In this document: piece after piece, positions 19,701 through 28,276 of the stretch
Numbering within the stretch: the first letter of the stretch is position 1
Layout: every line of letters begins with the position of its first letter
Assembly: GCA_029556615.1 (NCBI GenBank)
Contig: JAKQDD010000113.1
Coordinates: 124,001 to 188,000 of the forward strand
Direction: 5' to 3'
DNA: 64,000 nucleotides
DNA from: Verrucomicrobiota bacterium
GTDB taxonomy: Bacteria; Verrucomicrobiota; Verrucomicrobiia; Limisphaerales; J093
Position numbers and translations under genes: made by a program
Notes under the pieces: generated by a model
What the model was told of the DNA's origin: nothing
The model's input: the letters and a program-made list of their open reading frames with translations, nothing else
Database searches by the model: none

Positions 19701-20816
19701 CACCGATGGGTCGAGCGCTGGCATCTGGTGACGTCGCCGGTGTGGAACGTGGCGCTCTCGGGCCTCGCGCCGGTGTTCGAGACCAGCGAGCGGAATCTGG
19801 TGCCCGTGTGGCATCCGTGGCCGGGCGAGAGCGTCACGCTCTCCTTCAGCAAGCCCGAGGCCATGAGCGGCGACACCCTCACCGTGCGGCGCGTGAAGCA
19901 CGACCTCTCGCTCGGAAGCCGTCAGCGCACTTCGCAGCTCACCCTCGATGTCGAGGCCAGCTTGGGCGATGATTTCATCCTCGAGCTGGATCCCAAAGCG
20001 GAGATCTCCTCCCTCAAACAGGACGACCGCCCGATTCCGGTCCGGCGTGAGGGCGCAACGCTCGTGGTACCGGTGCATCCAGGCAGCCAGACCTTGACTC
20101 TCGAATGGCGCTCGGACGAACCCCTCGGGACCACGGCGGCCGCCGGGACCGTGAAGCTGCCGGTCGAGGCCGCGAATATCAGCACCGTGATGCATGTGCC
20201 CGAGAGCCGCTGGGTGCTTTGGGCCTCGGGCCCGTTGCGCGGCCCGGCGGTGCGATTCTGGACCGTTCTCGCCGTCTCGCTCCTTGCGGCGTGGATACTG
20301 GGCGGGCTCAAGCTCTCGCCGCTGAGCCGGCTGCAGTGGACCCTCCTCGCGCTCGGACTGACGCAAATCCACCTGGCTGCCGCACTGACCGTGGTCGGCT
20401 GGTTCTTCCTGGTCCGGTGGCGCGGGGAACAGGGGGACTCGGTTGCAGGTTGGCGATTCGACCTGCTGCAGCTCCTCGTGGCGGGTCTCACCCTGGCGGC
20501 GCTGGGCATCCTCGTTGCCACGGTCCGCGAAGGTCTTCTCGGGAACCCGGAGATGTTCATCCGCGGCAACGGTTCGTCGCGCGTCGAGTTGTGTTGGTTC
20601 CAGCCCCGCAGCGGAACCGAGCTGCCCCTGCCGGTGGTCGTGTCCGTCTCCGTCTGGTTCTATCGGCTGCTGATGCTGGCGTGGGCCCTCTGGCTCGCGA
20701 CGGCGCTCATCCGCTGGCTGCAGTTCGCCTGGATGCAATTCAGCAAGGGCGGCTGCTGGAAACCGCTCTCGAGAAAGCCCAAGAGCCCGCCGCCGCTTCC
20801 CCCCGGCAAGGCGTGA
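16740..20816 (+). CDS. Large (1358 aa) exported/membrane protein with two homologous halves, each a beta-rich domain followed by TM helices
   Basis: Signal peptide MRAFPLLAAWCATLGAIVLTHA; N-half VPLPGGADTWPLDVRADGAPAAVVEHENRPSLELDAGLHQITGAFRWETEMPQRI resembles C-half VPLPGRLPSWSPVSVHVDGKPTAVLRREDGYLWIAAPAGVHRVGVEGLLPSATEWEW; TM blocks after each half. Confidence 0.8.
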   Translation: MRAFPLLAAWCATLGAIVLTHAQNLTPRQIPAALKDWQDWATWDAKHRHCPTPFNNAAKHVCLWPGELSLTADPKSATWELRVTVFGRTWVPLPGGADTWPLDVRADGAPAAVVEHENRPSLELDAGLHQITGAFRWETEMPQRIRVPREIGLLSLVLEGRKVEIPNWDEAGDLWLKRVRLEATDKDAIAAQVWRVIEDGIPLWLRTELELSVSGKSREEDLGHIVPEGWSIASVDAPVPVAVDDQGRMKAQVRAGKWTVRVDAFRTTDAGGIGFAQSAQPIVAAELVGFRAAPEFRMAELEGLPLVDVSQTTFPQKWRNLPVYQWQTDRAFRLVEKMRGMGRQRPEGLQISRVFWLDEDGKGLTFRDQIRGTMQQIWRLDVAEGLKLGAAKIGGQAQLITVNPSNKAPGVEIRTRNLDMQAIGRSDRMEAIPATGWRSPADGLQVTLNLPPGWRVLALFGADWVEGDWLTAWTLLDLFLLLIFSLAVFKLWGWKAGLVAFLAFGLGYHEPGAPRLSWLFLLLPLALLRVVPDGGVRRGIAAWRWLAIALLLLGLVPFAAGQLQSVLYPQLEPQGYRYGSRPLFGPLAYRAAHRVAAQRAAALPALMPATEALEAAPPEAAGRSSIGKMAARYRLESNLSYESKARIQTGPAEPEWSWNQVHCGWNGPVSADETLRPLLVSTAMHRGLTVLRVALLLLLGGLLLRNRRPKPVAASPAQATGAGAAAALLLALCLPASALAQVPDKEMLNTLRDRLLETADAYPHAADIAAVDLNVTGGRISMTAEIHAALPVAVPLPGRLPSWSPVSVHVDGKPTAVLRREDGYLWIAAPAGVHRVGVEGLLPSATEWEWTFLLKPRRVAIAAPNWTVTGVRPNGIPEDQIFFARQVGAAAGEAAYDRKDFNAIVAVERHLEIGLIWQARTLVTRLSQAGKAVSLRVPLLAGEKVLSPAVIVQDGFVEVRLGAGEAEFGWESELPTGKATVLTAEQTHRWVERWHLVTSPVWNVALSGLAPVFETSERNLVPVWHPWPGESVTLSFSKPEAMSGDTLTVRRVKHDLSLGSRQRTSQLTLDVEASLGDDFILELDPKAEISSLKQDDRPIPVRREGATLVVPVHPGSQTLTLEWRSDEPLGTTAAAGTVKLPVEAANISTVMHVPESRWVLWASGPLRGPAVRFWTVLAVSLLAAWILGGLKLSPLSRLQWTLLALGLTQIHLAAALTVVGWFFLVRWRGEQGDSVAGWRFDLLQLLVAGLTLAALGILVATVREGLLGNPEMFIRGNGSSRVELCWFQPRSGTELPLPVVVSVSVWFYRLLMLAWALWLATALIRWLQFAWMQFSKGGCWKPLSRKPKSPPPLPPGKA

Positions 20817-20906
20817 TCCCTGCATGGATGTTGGGCCATGAGAAGCTCCGGCAACCGAGTCCCCATTGCCAAGCGGCCGTGGGCTGGATACCCTCATCCC
20901 AGCCCT

Positions 20907-23267
20907 ATGCAGCGCATCGTATTCACGGCGGTCCTTGCTCTCGCGGCGGGAACGACCTTCGGCGCCGGCGATCCCACCGCGACGCTGTGGTTCGACCAGC
21001 CGGCCAGCAGCTTCCAGGAATCGCTGCCGCTGGGCAACGGGCGCATGGGCGCGATGGTGTTCGGTGGCGTGAACGAGGAGCGGATTGTGCTGAACGAGAG
21101 CTCGGTCTGGTCCGGCTCGCGCGATCCCGAGGCGGATCGGCCCGACGCGCACCGGGCATTGCCGGAAATCCGCCGCCTCTTGCTCGAAGGCAAGAACGTC
21201 GAGGCCGAGAGACTGGTGAACGCCAATTTCACCTGTCAGGGCAAAGGCTCCGGTCATGGCAACGGCGTGAATCTGCCTTTCGGCTGTTACCAGACGCTGG
21301 GCAACTTGCGGCTGCGGTTCGGCGGCGCGCGGGATGGGGTGGCCGTGACAACGGATGCGCGAGCCGGGGCCCAGGATTACTCGAGGACGCTGGACCTGCG
21401 CTCGGCTTCGGCCCGCGTGAGTTTCGCGCGTGGTGGCGTCCGCTTCGCACGGGAGCATTTCGTCAGCGCGCCGGATGCGGTGTTTGTTTCGCGCCTGACG
21501 GCCGACACGCCGGGTTCACTCTCCCTCACCATCGCGCTGGATCGACAGGAGCGGTTTGAGACGAAGGCCACTGCGCCGAATGAACTGCTGATGACCGGCA
21601 CCCTCAACGATGGCCGTGGCGGCCAGGGGGTGACCTACGCGGCACGACTGCGGGTGCTGGCGCGGGGCGGTCCGGTGAAGGCCGAGGGGGCCGCGCTCCG
21701 GGTGGAGCCGGCGGACGAGGTGTTGCTGCTGCTGGCGGCCGCGACGGACTACAAGGGGTTTGCCGGGCGCCAGTTGGACGACCCGGCGGCGGCGACCCTC
21801 AGCGACCTTGACCAGGCCGCGAAGAAATCGTTCACGGAACTGCGCGCCGCGCAGCAAGCCGATCACGGGCATTGGTTCAATCGCGTCGAGCTGGAGTTGC
21901 CGGCCACGGCCAACAGCACTCTGCCGACGCCGCAGCGGCTGGCCGGCTTCGCCCAGGGGGCGGAGGACCCGGCGTTGGCGGCGCTCTATTTCAACTTTGG
22001 TCGCTACTTGCTGATCAGTGCGTCACGCCCCGGAGGGTTGCCGGCCAACTTGCAGGGCCTCTGGGCCGAGGAAATTCACACGCCGTGGAACGGCGACTGG
22101 CACCTCGACATCAATGTGCAGATGAATTACTGGCCGGCCGAGGTCTGCAATCTCCCGGAATTGCACGAACCGCTGCACCAGCTCATCGCGTCGCTGGTCG
22201 AACCGGGGCGCAAGACGGCCAAGGCCTACTACAACGCACGCGGTTGGGTGGCACACGTGATCACGAATCCGTGGGGCTTCACGTCGCCCGGCGAAAGTGC
22301 GTCGTGGGGCGCGACGGTCAGCGGCTCGGCGTGGCTCTGCCAGCACCTGTGGGAACACTACGCGTTCACGCTGGACCGCGAGTTCCTGCGCTGGGCCTAC
22401 CCGATCCTGAAAGAGTCGGCGCTGTTCTACCTGGACAACCTGGTCGAAGAACCCAAGCGCACGTGGCTCGTCACCGGCCCGTCGAACTCGCCGGAGAACG
22501 CCTTTCTTCTGCCGGATGGCCAGACCGCCCACGTCTGCCTGGGACCGACGGTGGACATGCAGCTGCTCCGCGAACTCTTCGGCAACACCGCCCGCGCCGC
22601 GGAGATCCTCGGCGTGGACGACGGCCTGCGCCGCGAACTCACCGGGAAACGCGCTCGCCTCGCACCGAACCAAATCGGTCCCGACGGCCGCTTGCAGGAA
22701 TGGCTCGAGCCGTACCCGGAGCCGGAACCGAAACACCGTCACACCTCTCACCTGTACGGCCTGCACCCGTTCCACGAGATCACCCGGCGCGGCACGCCCG
22801 ACCTGGCAGAAGCCTGTCGCAAGTCGCTCGACGCGCGCGGCGACGACAGCAACGGCTGGGCGCTGGCCTGGCGGATGAACTTCTGGGCGCGGCTCGGCGA
22901 TGGCGACCGCGCCCACAAGCTGTTCAAGACACTCCTCCGACCCGCAGGCGGTGGCAGCGGCTCGCTGCCGAACCTCTTCGATTCCTGCCCGCCGTTCCAA
23001 ATTGACGGCAACTTCGGCGGCTGCGCGGGCGTCGCGGAGATGCTGCTGCAAAGCCACGCGGGCGAAATCGAGTTGCTGCCGGCGCTGCCGAAGGCGTGGC
23101 CCAACGGCTCCGTGAAAGGACTCAAGGCGCGCGGCAACGTGACGGTGGACATCGCGTGGCAGGACGGCAAAGTCACGACGTACCGCCTCGTCTCACGCGA
23201 CCCCCATCCCGTCACGGTGCGGCTCAACGGCGAGTCGCGCACGGTGAATACCGTCAGCGGGAAGTAG
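20907..23267 (+). CDS. Glycoside hydrolase family 95 (alpha-L-fucosidase/galactosidase)
   Basis: WFDQPASSFQESLPLGNGRMGAMVFGGVNEERIVLNESSVWSG; DINVQMNYWPAEVCNLPE; CPPFQIDGNFGGCAGVAEMLLQSH. Confidence 0.95.
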   Translation: MQRIVFTAVLALAAGTTFGAGDPTATLWFDQPASSFQESLPLGNGRMGAMVFGGVNEERIVLNESSVWSGSRDPEADRPDAHRALPEIRRLLLEGKNVEAERLVNANFTCQGKGSGHGNGVNLPFGCYQTLGNLRLRFGGARDGVAVTTDARAGAQDYSRTLDLRSASARVSFARGGVRFAREHFVSAPDAVFVSRLTADTPGSLSLTIALDRQERFETKATAPNELLMTGTLNDGRGGQGVTYAARLRVLARGGPVKAEGAALRVEPADEVLLLLAAATDYKGFAGRQLDDPAAATLSDLDQAAKKSFTELRAAQQADHGHWFNRVELELPATANSTLPTPQRLAGFAQGAEDPALAALYFNFGRYLLISASRPGGLPANLQGLWAEEIHTPWNGDWHLDINVQMNYWPAEVCNLPELHEPLHQLIASLVEPGRKTAKAYYNARGWVAHVITNPWGFTSPGESASWGATVSGSAWLCQHLWEHYAFTLDREFLRWAYPILKESALFYLDNLVEEPKRTWLVTGPSNSPENAFLLPDGQTAHVCLGPTVDMQLLRELFGNTARAAEILGVDDGLRRELTGKRARLAPNQIGPDGRLQEWLEPYPEPEPKHRHTSHLYGLHPFHEITRRGTPDLAEACRKSLDARGDDSNGWALAWRMNFWARLGDGDRAHKLFKTLLRPAGGGSGSLPNLFDSCPPFQIDGNFGGCAGVAEMLLQSHAGEIELLPALPKAWPNGSVKGLKARGNVTVDIAWQDGKVTTYRLVSRDPHPVTVRLNGESRTVNTVSGK

Positions 23268-23280
23268 CCCTCTCATCACA

Positions 23281-23499
23281 CGCCGGGCGCTTACAGTCCG
23301 CGACAACCAAGGCTGGGGCTTGTTCGTCGATGGCGCAGCCCACGGCACGATCATCCGCAACAACGTCATCGAGGACACCGGCAGTGGCCGCCAGAAGACG
23401 GGCATCCGCATCGGCAGGCAGGCCGGTCCCGTGACGCTGGAGCGAAACACCGTGCGGGCTGCCACGGCCTTGCAGGACGACCGGCCGCGACTGCCCTGA
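23281..23499 (+). pseudogene. Orphan C-terminal fragment of a right-handed beta-helix protein
   Basis: Frame RRALTVRDNQGWGLFVDGAAHGTIIRNNVIEDTGSGRQKTGIRIGRQAGPVTLERNTVRAATALQDDRPRLP* with no start, directly after the GH95 stop. Confidence 0.65.
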
Positions 23500-23590
23500 A
23501 CTCCACCACCCCCGATCCCGGGCTCCAGCCCGCCCGGGCCTCGGTGCGCGTGCCGTGGGCGCTCGAGCGGGAACCGAAGCGGCTCACGCC

Positions 23591-24022
23591 TCAGTTGACG
23601 GGAACCATGGAATGAACCACGCGCAGGCACTGCGCAGCCTCCCGCCGTGTCCGCCACGCTTCGTAATGGGCCACGGTCTCCCGGTGGAGGGCGAGCGTCA
23701 GAAGCACCTCCTGGAGATCGTCGACGTACCCGCCTTCCCAAGTGTCGGGAATCCGATCGGCCCAGCGCAGAAAATAGTCGAGCGCCTTCAGGAAATCGGC
23801 CAGGGTGGTCAACGGCATCTCCCGATAGTCCCCACAGACCGCGTCCCGGATCATCGACAGCATCTGGCGAATGCCGTGGGTCAGGCGGTCATGCACGAAA
23901 CGACCCGGCGTGAGGGAGGCCAACTTCACGGTAACGACTTCCGTGAGCCCGGCCGGATGGCACAAATCATCGACGGTGAACGCTCCGAGTCCATCCACCA
24001 AAGCCACCGATGTACGATTCAT
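23591..24022 (-). CDS. Hypothetical protein (143 aa), possibly YkvA/DUF1232-like
   Basis: MNRTSVALVDGLGAFTV...; FLRWADRIPDTWEGGYVDDLQEVLL resembles the YkvA core motif. Confidence 0.55.
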   Translation of the reverse strand: MNRTSVALVDGLGAFTVDDLCHPAGLTEVVTVKLASLTPGRFVHDRLTHGIRQMLSMIRDAVCGDYREMPLTTLADFLKALDYFLRWADRIPDTWEGGYVDDLQEVLLTLALHRETVAHYEAWRTRREAAQCLRVVHSMVPVN

Positions 24023-24074
24023 AGACGAGTGGGAGTATGCAGGGGCTTGCCCGCGCGCGCCTTTATGCGATGCA

Positions 24075-24093
24075 CCGGCGTTTGTAACGCCGG
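24075..24093. repeat. Perfect hairpin CCGGCGTT-TGT-AACGCCGG
   Basis: 8-bp perfect stem with a 3-nt loop, in the intergenic region. Confidence 0.8.
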
Positions 24094-24277
24094 CTTCCTG
24101 CTGCACAATGGCGTCCTGAGGGTCTGCACGAGTCACCTCCGGAATCAATGGTTGCACAAACCCTGAACTGCCCCGACCCGATGACAACGTTGCTTTTCTG
24201 TGGCCCGATCTCCGCTCGAGTGCTAGTCTGCAAAGCCAGCAGAAGCCCCCATTCAAGAACCGGTACGAAACACCCGG

Positions 24278-25102
24278 GTGATTATGAAGACGCACCTCCC
24301 TGACCGGCCAGGGCAGTCCTCCCGCCACAAGGGGCTGCCTGGGTTCACCCTGATCGAATTGCTCGTCGTCATCGCGATCATCGCGATCCTGGCGGGCATG
24401 CTCCTGCCCGCGCTCTCCCGCGCCAAGGAGAAAGGCAAGTCCATCCGGTGCATGAGCAACGTGCGGCAGATGTCCCTCAGCTACTTCCTCTACGCGGACG
24501 ACCACAACGACGAGGTGGTGACGCTTTACCTGTTCGAGACCGCGCCGCCGGGTGCCCTCTACCCGGGGGGCGTCACGTGGTGGGTGGACATACTCCGCCC
24601 GTACCTCCAGGGGACGAACGTGACGATATGCCCCAGCATCAAGGGCGGCGTCGCGGGGACTGCCGGCGGCCCGGGCGGGCTCGGCGTCGCGCTGAGTCAT
24701 CCCGAGCTCTCCGCCTGGTCCACCGACTGGTGCCCCAAACTGGCATCCATGAAGAACCCGGTCAAGAAAGCGCCCTTCACCGACTCGGGCCTGATCGCCA
24801 ACCCGCGGGAACGCGACCCCGACAACTGGGTCGAGGTCCCCAAACAGCAGTCGCTTTACTGGCGCGTCCCCACGAATCGGGGCTACTACGACGACGACCC
24901 CCAACGCCCGGTCGGCCGCCACCTCAAACGCTGCATTGCCGGATTCGCGGACGGCCATGGCGAAGCGCTGCGAGTGAGCGCGATGGGCCTCCAGTATTAC
25001 CCCGGAAAAACCCCGGACGGGAAGTCCGCCACCGGCATGTCGTGGCTCGGGGGGAACAACCTCTACGATGACCGCTGGATGTGGTCCTTCGCCTCCCCCT
25101 AG
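24278..25102 (+). CDS. Prepilin-type N-terminal cleavage/methylation domain protein (DUF1559/pseudopilin-like)
   Basis: GFTLIELLVVIAIIAILAGMLLPALSRAKEKGKSIRCMSNVRQ. Confidence 0.9.
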   Translation: MIMKTHLPDRPGQSSRHKGLPGFTLIELLVVIAIIAILAGMLLPALSRAKEKGKSIRCMSNVRQMSLSYFLYADDHNDEVVTLYLFETAPPGALYPGGVTWWVDILRPYLQGTNVTICPSIKGGVAGTAGGPGGLGVALSHPELSAWSTDWCPKLASMKNPVKKAPFTDSGLIANPRERDPDNWVEVPKQQSLYWRVPTNRGYYDDDPQRPVGRHLKRCIAGFADGHGEALRVSAMGLQYYPGKTPDGKSATGMSWLGGNNLYDDRWMWSFASP

Positions 25103-25188
25103 CGAGGCGCGCCTCAGACCGATGAAGCATGCAGTCCAGAGCAACCGTGGGGGGCAGCGGAGCTCACTGCCTCCGCGCCTCGCTACTG
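25102..25188 (+). repeat. R2 element, copy A (GCGAGGCGCGCCTCAGAC ... GCGCCTCGCTACTG)
   Basis: Ends match 53713-53802; starts at the last base of the stop codon of the pseudopilin gene. Confidence 0.75.
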
Positions 25189-25277
25189 TAGAGTCCTCGG
25201 AGGCGGGGGGATGGGTTTGGAACGGCAGGGACCCAACTTGACCTGTTGACCACACATTCCATAAGTCGAGGACTCCA
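25189..25277 (+). repeat. R1 element copy 2
   Basis: tagagtcctcgg...aacggcagggacccaacttgacctgttgaccacacattccataagtcgaggactcc. Confidence 0.85.
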
Positions 25278-25300
25278 CAGGGCAACGGACATCGCCTGAC

Positions 25301-25930
25301 ATGAAGTGGTCAACACGAGACATCCTGATCGCGAGCGTTGCTGCCTGCGCCGCCGCCGTATCGCTCTACTTCACCGCGGCGGGCCGGTCGCCCAAGATCG
25401 CGCTTGGCACCTACGAGGCCCTGGGTGCCGTGACGGCCGAAGAGACGGCCAGACTCCTCGGACCCAAGGGCCAGGTGCTCGTCATCGCCCGTGACACGGG
25501 CGCCGACAAGAATCCCTCCGTCGAAGCGCAGCTCGAGGCCTTCCGCCAGACCCTCAAGAAGCAGGGAGGGTTGCGTCTGGTCACGGAGCGGTTCGTGGCA
25601 ACCCCGATGATGATGATGGCCACCGGGGGCGCCGTGCCCCTGGACCACCTCGTCAAGGCGCTCGAGAAGCATGCGACCGCCGGCGCCCTGGTGCTGTTTT
25701 GCGGACTGCCGCCGCTCGAGGACTCCGTGGCAGCCATGCTGAAACAACGCAAGGTCAAGGTCGTCGTCGTCTCCTCCTTCCACCCCGAGTACGGTCCCCT
25801 CCTCGAACAGGGTGTCATCCACCTGGCAATCGTGCCCAAGCCGAACGATCTGCCGCCGGACGCCCAACCACCGCGAACCGTGCGCGAACAGTTCGACCAG
25901 GATTACGCCATCATCAAACCCCAGCCTTGA
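25301..25930 (+). CDS. Hypothetical exported/membrane-anchored protein (209 aa)
   Basis: N-terminal TM IASVAACAAAVSLYFTAAG; periplasmic-like domain. Confidence 0.6.
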   Translation: MKWSTRDILIASVAACAAAVSLYFTAAGRSPKIALGTYEALGAVTAEETARLLGPKGQVLVIARDTGADKNPSVEAQLEAFRQTLKKQGGLRLVTERFVATPMMMMATGGAVPLDHLVKALEKHATAGALVLFCGLPPLEDSVAAMLKQRKVKVVVVSSFHPEYGPLLEQGVIHLAIVPKPNDLPPDAQPPRTVREQFDQDYAIIKPQP

Positions 25931-26710
25931 TCCCGGGAGGGGAGCCGGCGGCGTCACCCACCAGGAAGACAGGGTGCACGCCCGCCAAGCCGCTAATGGC
26001 CACCGGACCCCAGGGGGTGAACGCGACCTGGCCGGCCAACGCCCTCGCCGTGCCCGGCCCCACCACCACGCGGTTCTCGATCGCCAACTTGGTCAGCCGC
26101 GAGGCGAAGTGCACGCACGCTCCCGCCACGGTGTACAGATGGCGCTGCTCCGGGCCCAGATCACCCGCCAACGCTTCGCCCGTCTCGATGCCGATGTGTA
26201 CGTCGAAAGCCGCGGCCGGCCGTTCACGGCGGTAACTGGCGAGCAGCGTCAGAAATCGACTGCCCGCCTCGACGGCGCGCCAGGGGTGGTCCGCGAGCGG
26301 CATGTTCTTGTGCGCCACCATGCGCAGGTGCGTGCCCGCGTCATCGGCAAGGAAGACACACCCCATCGGCCGCAGTGCCAGCCCCGGCAGCCCGAGGATC
26401 AAACCCAGGGCCTCAGGCACTACTTCCGCCAGGGACCGGTCCTTCAGTCCAAGCGCCGTGATTGCGGTCAACACCGCGTGCCGGCGGCGGCTCAAGCTGA
26501 CGTCGGCGCCGATCCGAAGGCGCGTCGGAACCAGGCTCGGCAGACCAACGACAGCGCACACGCCAACGCCTCGTTGAACGTGACCGCCTTGGGGAGAGTG
26601 GCGACGGCCTCGCACAACATCGCGTTCACCTGCTTCAGGTCGCCCAGAGCCGCGTCGCTGTCGGCACCCTTTCTTTCGCTGCTGACCCGACCGTGAACCT
26701 TGCGCGCCAT
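25914..26710 (-). pseudogene. Degraded GAF-domain / class III adenylate cyclase-like gene (frameshifted, cyclase domain truncated)
   Basis: GAF-like VNAMLCEAVATLPKAVTFNEALACALSLVCRAW in one frame; GAF-like SLAEVVPEALGLILGLPGLALRPMGCVFLADDAGTHLRMVAHKNM then cyclase-like FDVHIGIETGEALAGDLGPEQRHLYTVAGACVHFASRL in another. Confidence 0.65.
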
Positions 26711-26878
26711 GCCGCTAGCATTATCCTGCCTTGAACACAGCGTCAATGCCTTCAGTGGGCCCTACCGTTCCAGGCGTTCCCCCCTTCGGCGTTGCATCGC
26801 CAATCCAGTGCGCAGCACGAGGTTCGTGCTCTTGCTCCTGCTTTTGTCCTGCTGCCACTTGTCGTCGGATGATCAGAA

Positions 26879-27000
26879 AAAGCGGCAGGGGGCTGCCGCA
26901 CTCCAAAAACTGGCGTCCGCGCCGACCGCCCTTCGTCCCGCGCGGGAGCGTCGTGGAGTGCGGTGCCGCGCCCCAAGCGGCACCGCTTTCGAGCGGGCCT
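26879..27000. repeat. Structured palindromic element, copy 2
   Basis: AAAGCGGCAGGGGGCTGCCGCACTCCA...TGGAGTGCGGTGCCGCGCCCCAAGCGGCACCGCTTTCG, as at 480-600. Confidence 0.85.
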
Positions 27001-27089
27001 AGCCCCGGAGGACACCGCCGCGGGCCTTGGCCCAGACGGCTTGCCCCAGGCGCAGTCCAAGGGACGGGCGTTGGGGGATCGAGTCGAGC

Positions 27090-27109
27090 CCGGAAATCCT
27101 TGCACCGGT
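27090..27109 (-). repeat. R3 motif, copy 1 (CCGGAAATCCTTGCACCGGT)
   Basis: Exact 20-nt reverse complement of 34110-34129. Confidence 0.8.
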
Positions 27110-27129
27110 GCTTCGGTGAGATTCTCAGG

Positions 27130-27555
27130 CTAATCCAGGGCGGCGTTGATTCCCGAGATCAAGACGTCGGCTTTTGTAAGGCCCACGAACTGCTTGGTCG
27201 GCTTCCCGTCCTTGAACACAATCAACGTGGGAATGGCGCTGACGGCAAACCGCTTCGCGATGTTCGGTGCCTTATCAACATCCAGTTTGGCGACCTTGGC
27301 TTTCCCCTCCACTCGGCTTGCGACTTGCTCGACAATGGGGCCCTGGGTCCTGCAGGGGCCGCACCACGTCGCCCAAAAATCCACCAGAACCACCCCCTTC
27401 TGAACCTCGGCATCGAAATTGGACTCGTCCAGGGCAGGAACGGGCGACGAAGCCGTGGCGTTGACGTCCCCTCCAGTGGCTTCATGCCGCGTGCAACCCA
27501 TGGGCAGCACGGCTGCGAGCGCCACAACGCTGATCAGGATGGGCATCAGCTTCAT
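27130..27555 (-). CDS. Thioredoxin-domain lipoprotein
   Basis: Lipobox LPMGC; VLVDFWATWCGPCRTQGPIVEQVASRVEGKAKVAKLDVDKAPNIAKRFAVSAIPTLIVFKDGKP. Confidence 0.93.
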   Translation of the reverse strand: MKLMPILISVVALAAVLPMGCTRHEATGGDVNATASSPVPALDESNFDAEVQKGVVLVDFWATWCGPCRTQGPIVEQVASRVEGKAKVAKLDVDKAPNIAKRFAVSAIPTLIVFKDGKPTKQFVGLTKADVLISGINAALD

Positions 27556-27982
27556 CGTTGCTCCTCTCAAACCGGTATCCGGCGATCGACGTGACGCCGT
27601 CTCGTGCTTCATCCGGCAATGTGCCACGTGCCCCCTGCCTTGTCCAATTCGCGGCTGCTCCAGGAGAAACTCATGACGTGGCCCATGCCTTGGGTCGGGC
27701 CGACTACTCGGCCTTCGGCACGACGGACAATCGCACTCCGCAGATTGGCCGGCTCGGTCGCGTGGGCATGACGTTTTGCAGCTTCGACGCCAATTCCTGA
27801 GTCCGGATGGACGACTCCCGGACTGCAACGCGCCGCACAGCCCGGTTCAATCCCCGCCCGAAGACACATGAATCCGTTGTCACAGTCAACGCACTCCCTC
27901 CAGGCGGGCCCGGAGGCGTGGCGACCTCCCCTCCTGAACCTCATTCACGGCCAAGCCGCGGCCAGCGCCCGCGGCTGCATTA

Positions 27983-28213
27983 GACATCGATGTTTGCGAC
28001 ACCTTGATGTCCGATGACCGTTTCGTCTTCCGAAATGAGCGCATCAACCTCGAGACGACGCTTCGAGAGTTGACGGAGGGATTCGAGTTCTCGCCCAAGC
28101 TCTGGCAGGATGCCTGCCTGGCGGCCTTTGCCATGACCGCCGGCCTTGGGTTAGTGACGTTTGACAGCGGGTTCTGCAAGTTCAGAGGCCTGCAGTGCCT
28201 GGTGCTCCGCTAG
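27983..28213 (+). pseudogene. C-terminal remnant of a PIN-domain (VapC-type) toxin
   Basis: DIDVCDTLMSDDRFVFRNERINLETTLRELTEGFEFSPKLWQDACLAAFAMTAGLGLVTFDSGFCKFRGLQCLVLR* ; N-terminal half absent. Confidence 0.65.
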
Positions 28214-28276
28214 CCGGGCCAAGATCGCGATTGCCTGGCATCCGGCGCGGGTCCAACATTGCCCGCGAACACAACC

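Noticed and set aside
16650-21458. 1602-aa minus-strand ORF antisense to the duplicated membrane protein and GH95 genes
   Set aside because: Composition typical of spurious antisense frames in GC-rich DNA (RHRGGQ-rich). The plus strand has clear domains.
23591-25285. 564-aa minus ORF spanning the pseudopilin gene
   Set aside because: Only the last 143 aa (from 24022) look coding; the rest is antisense to the clear prepilin gene and R1/R2 repeats.
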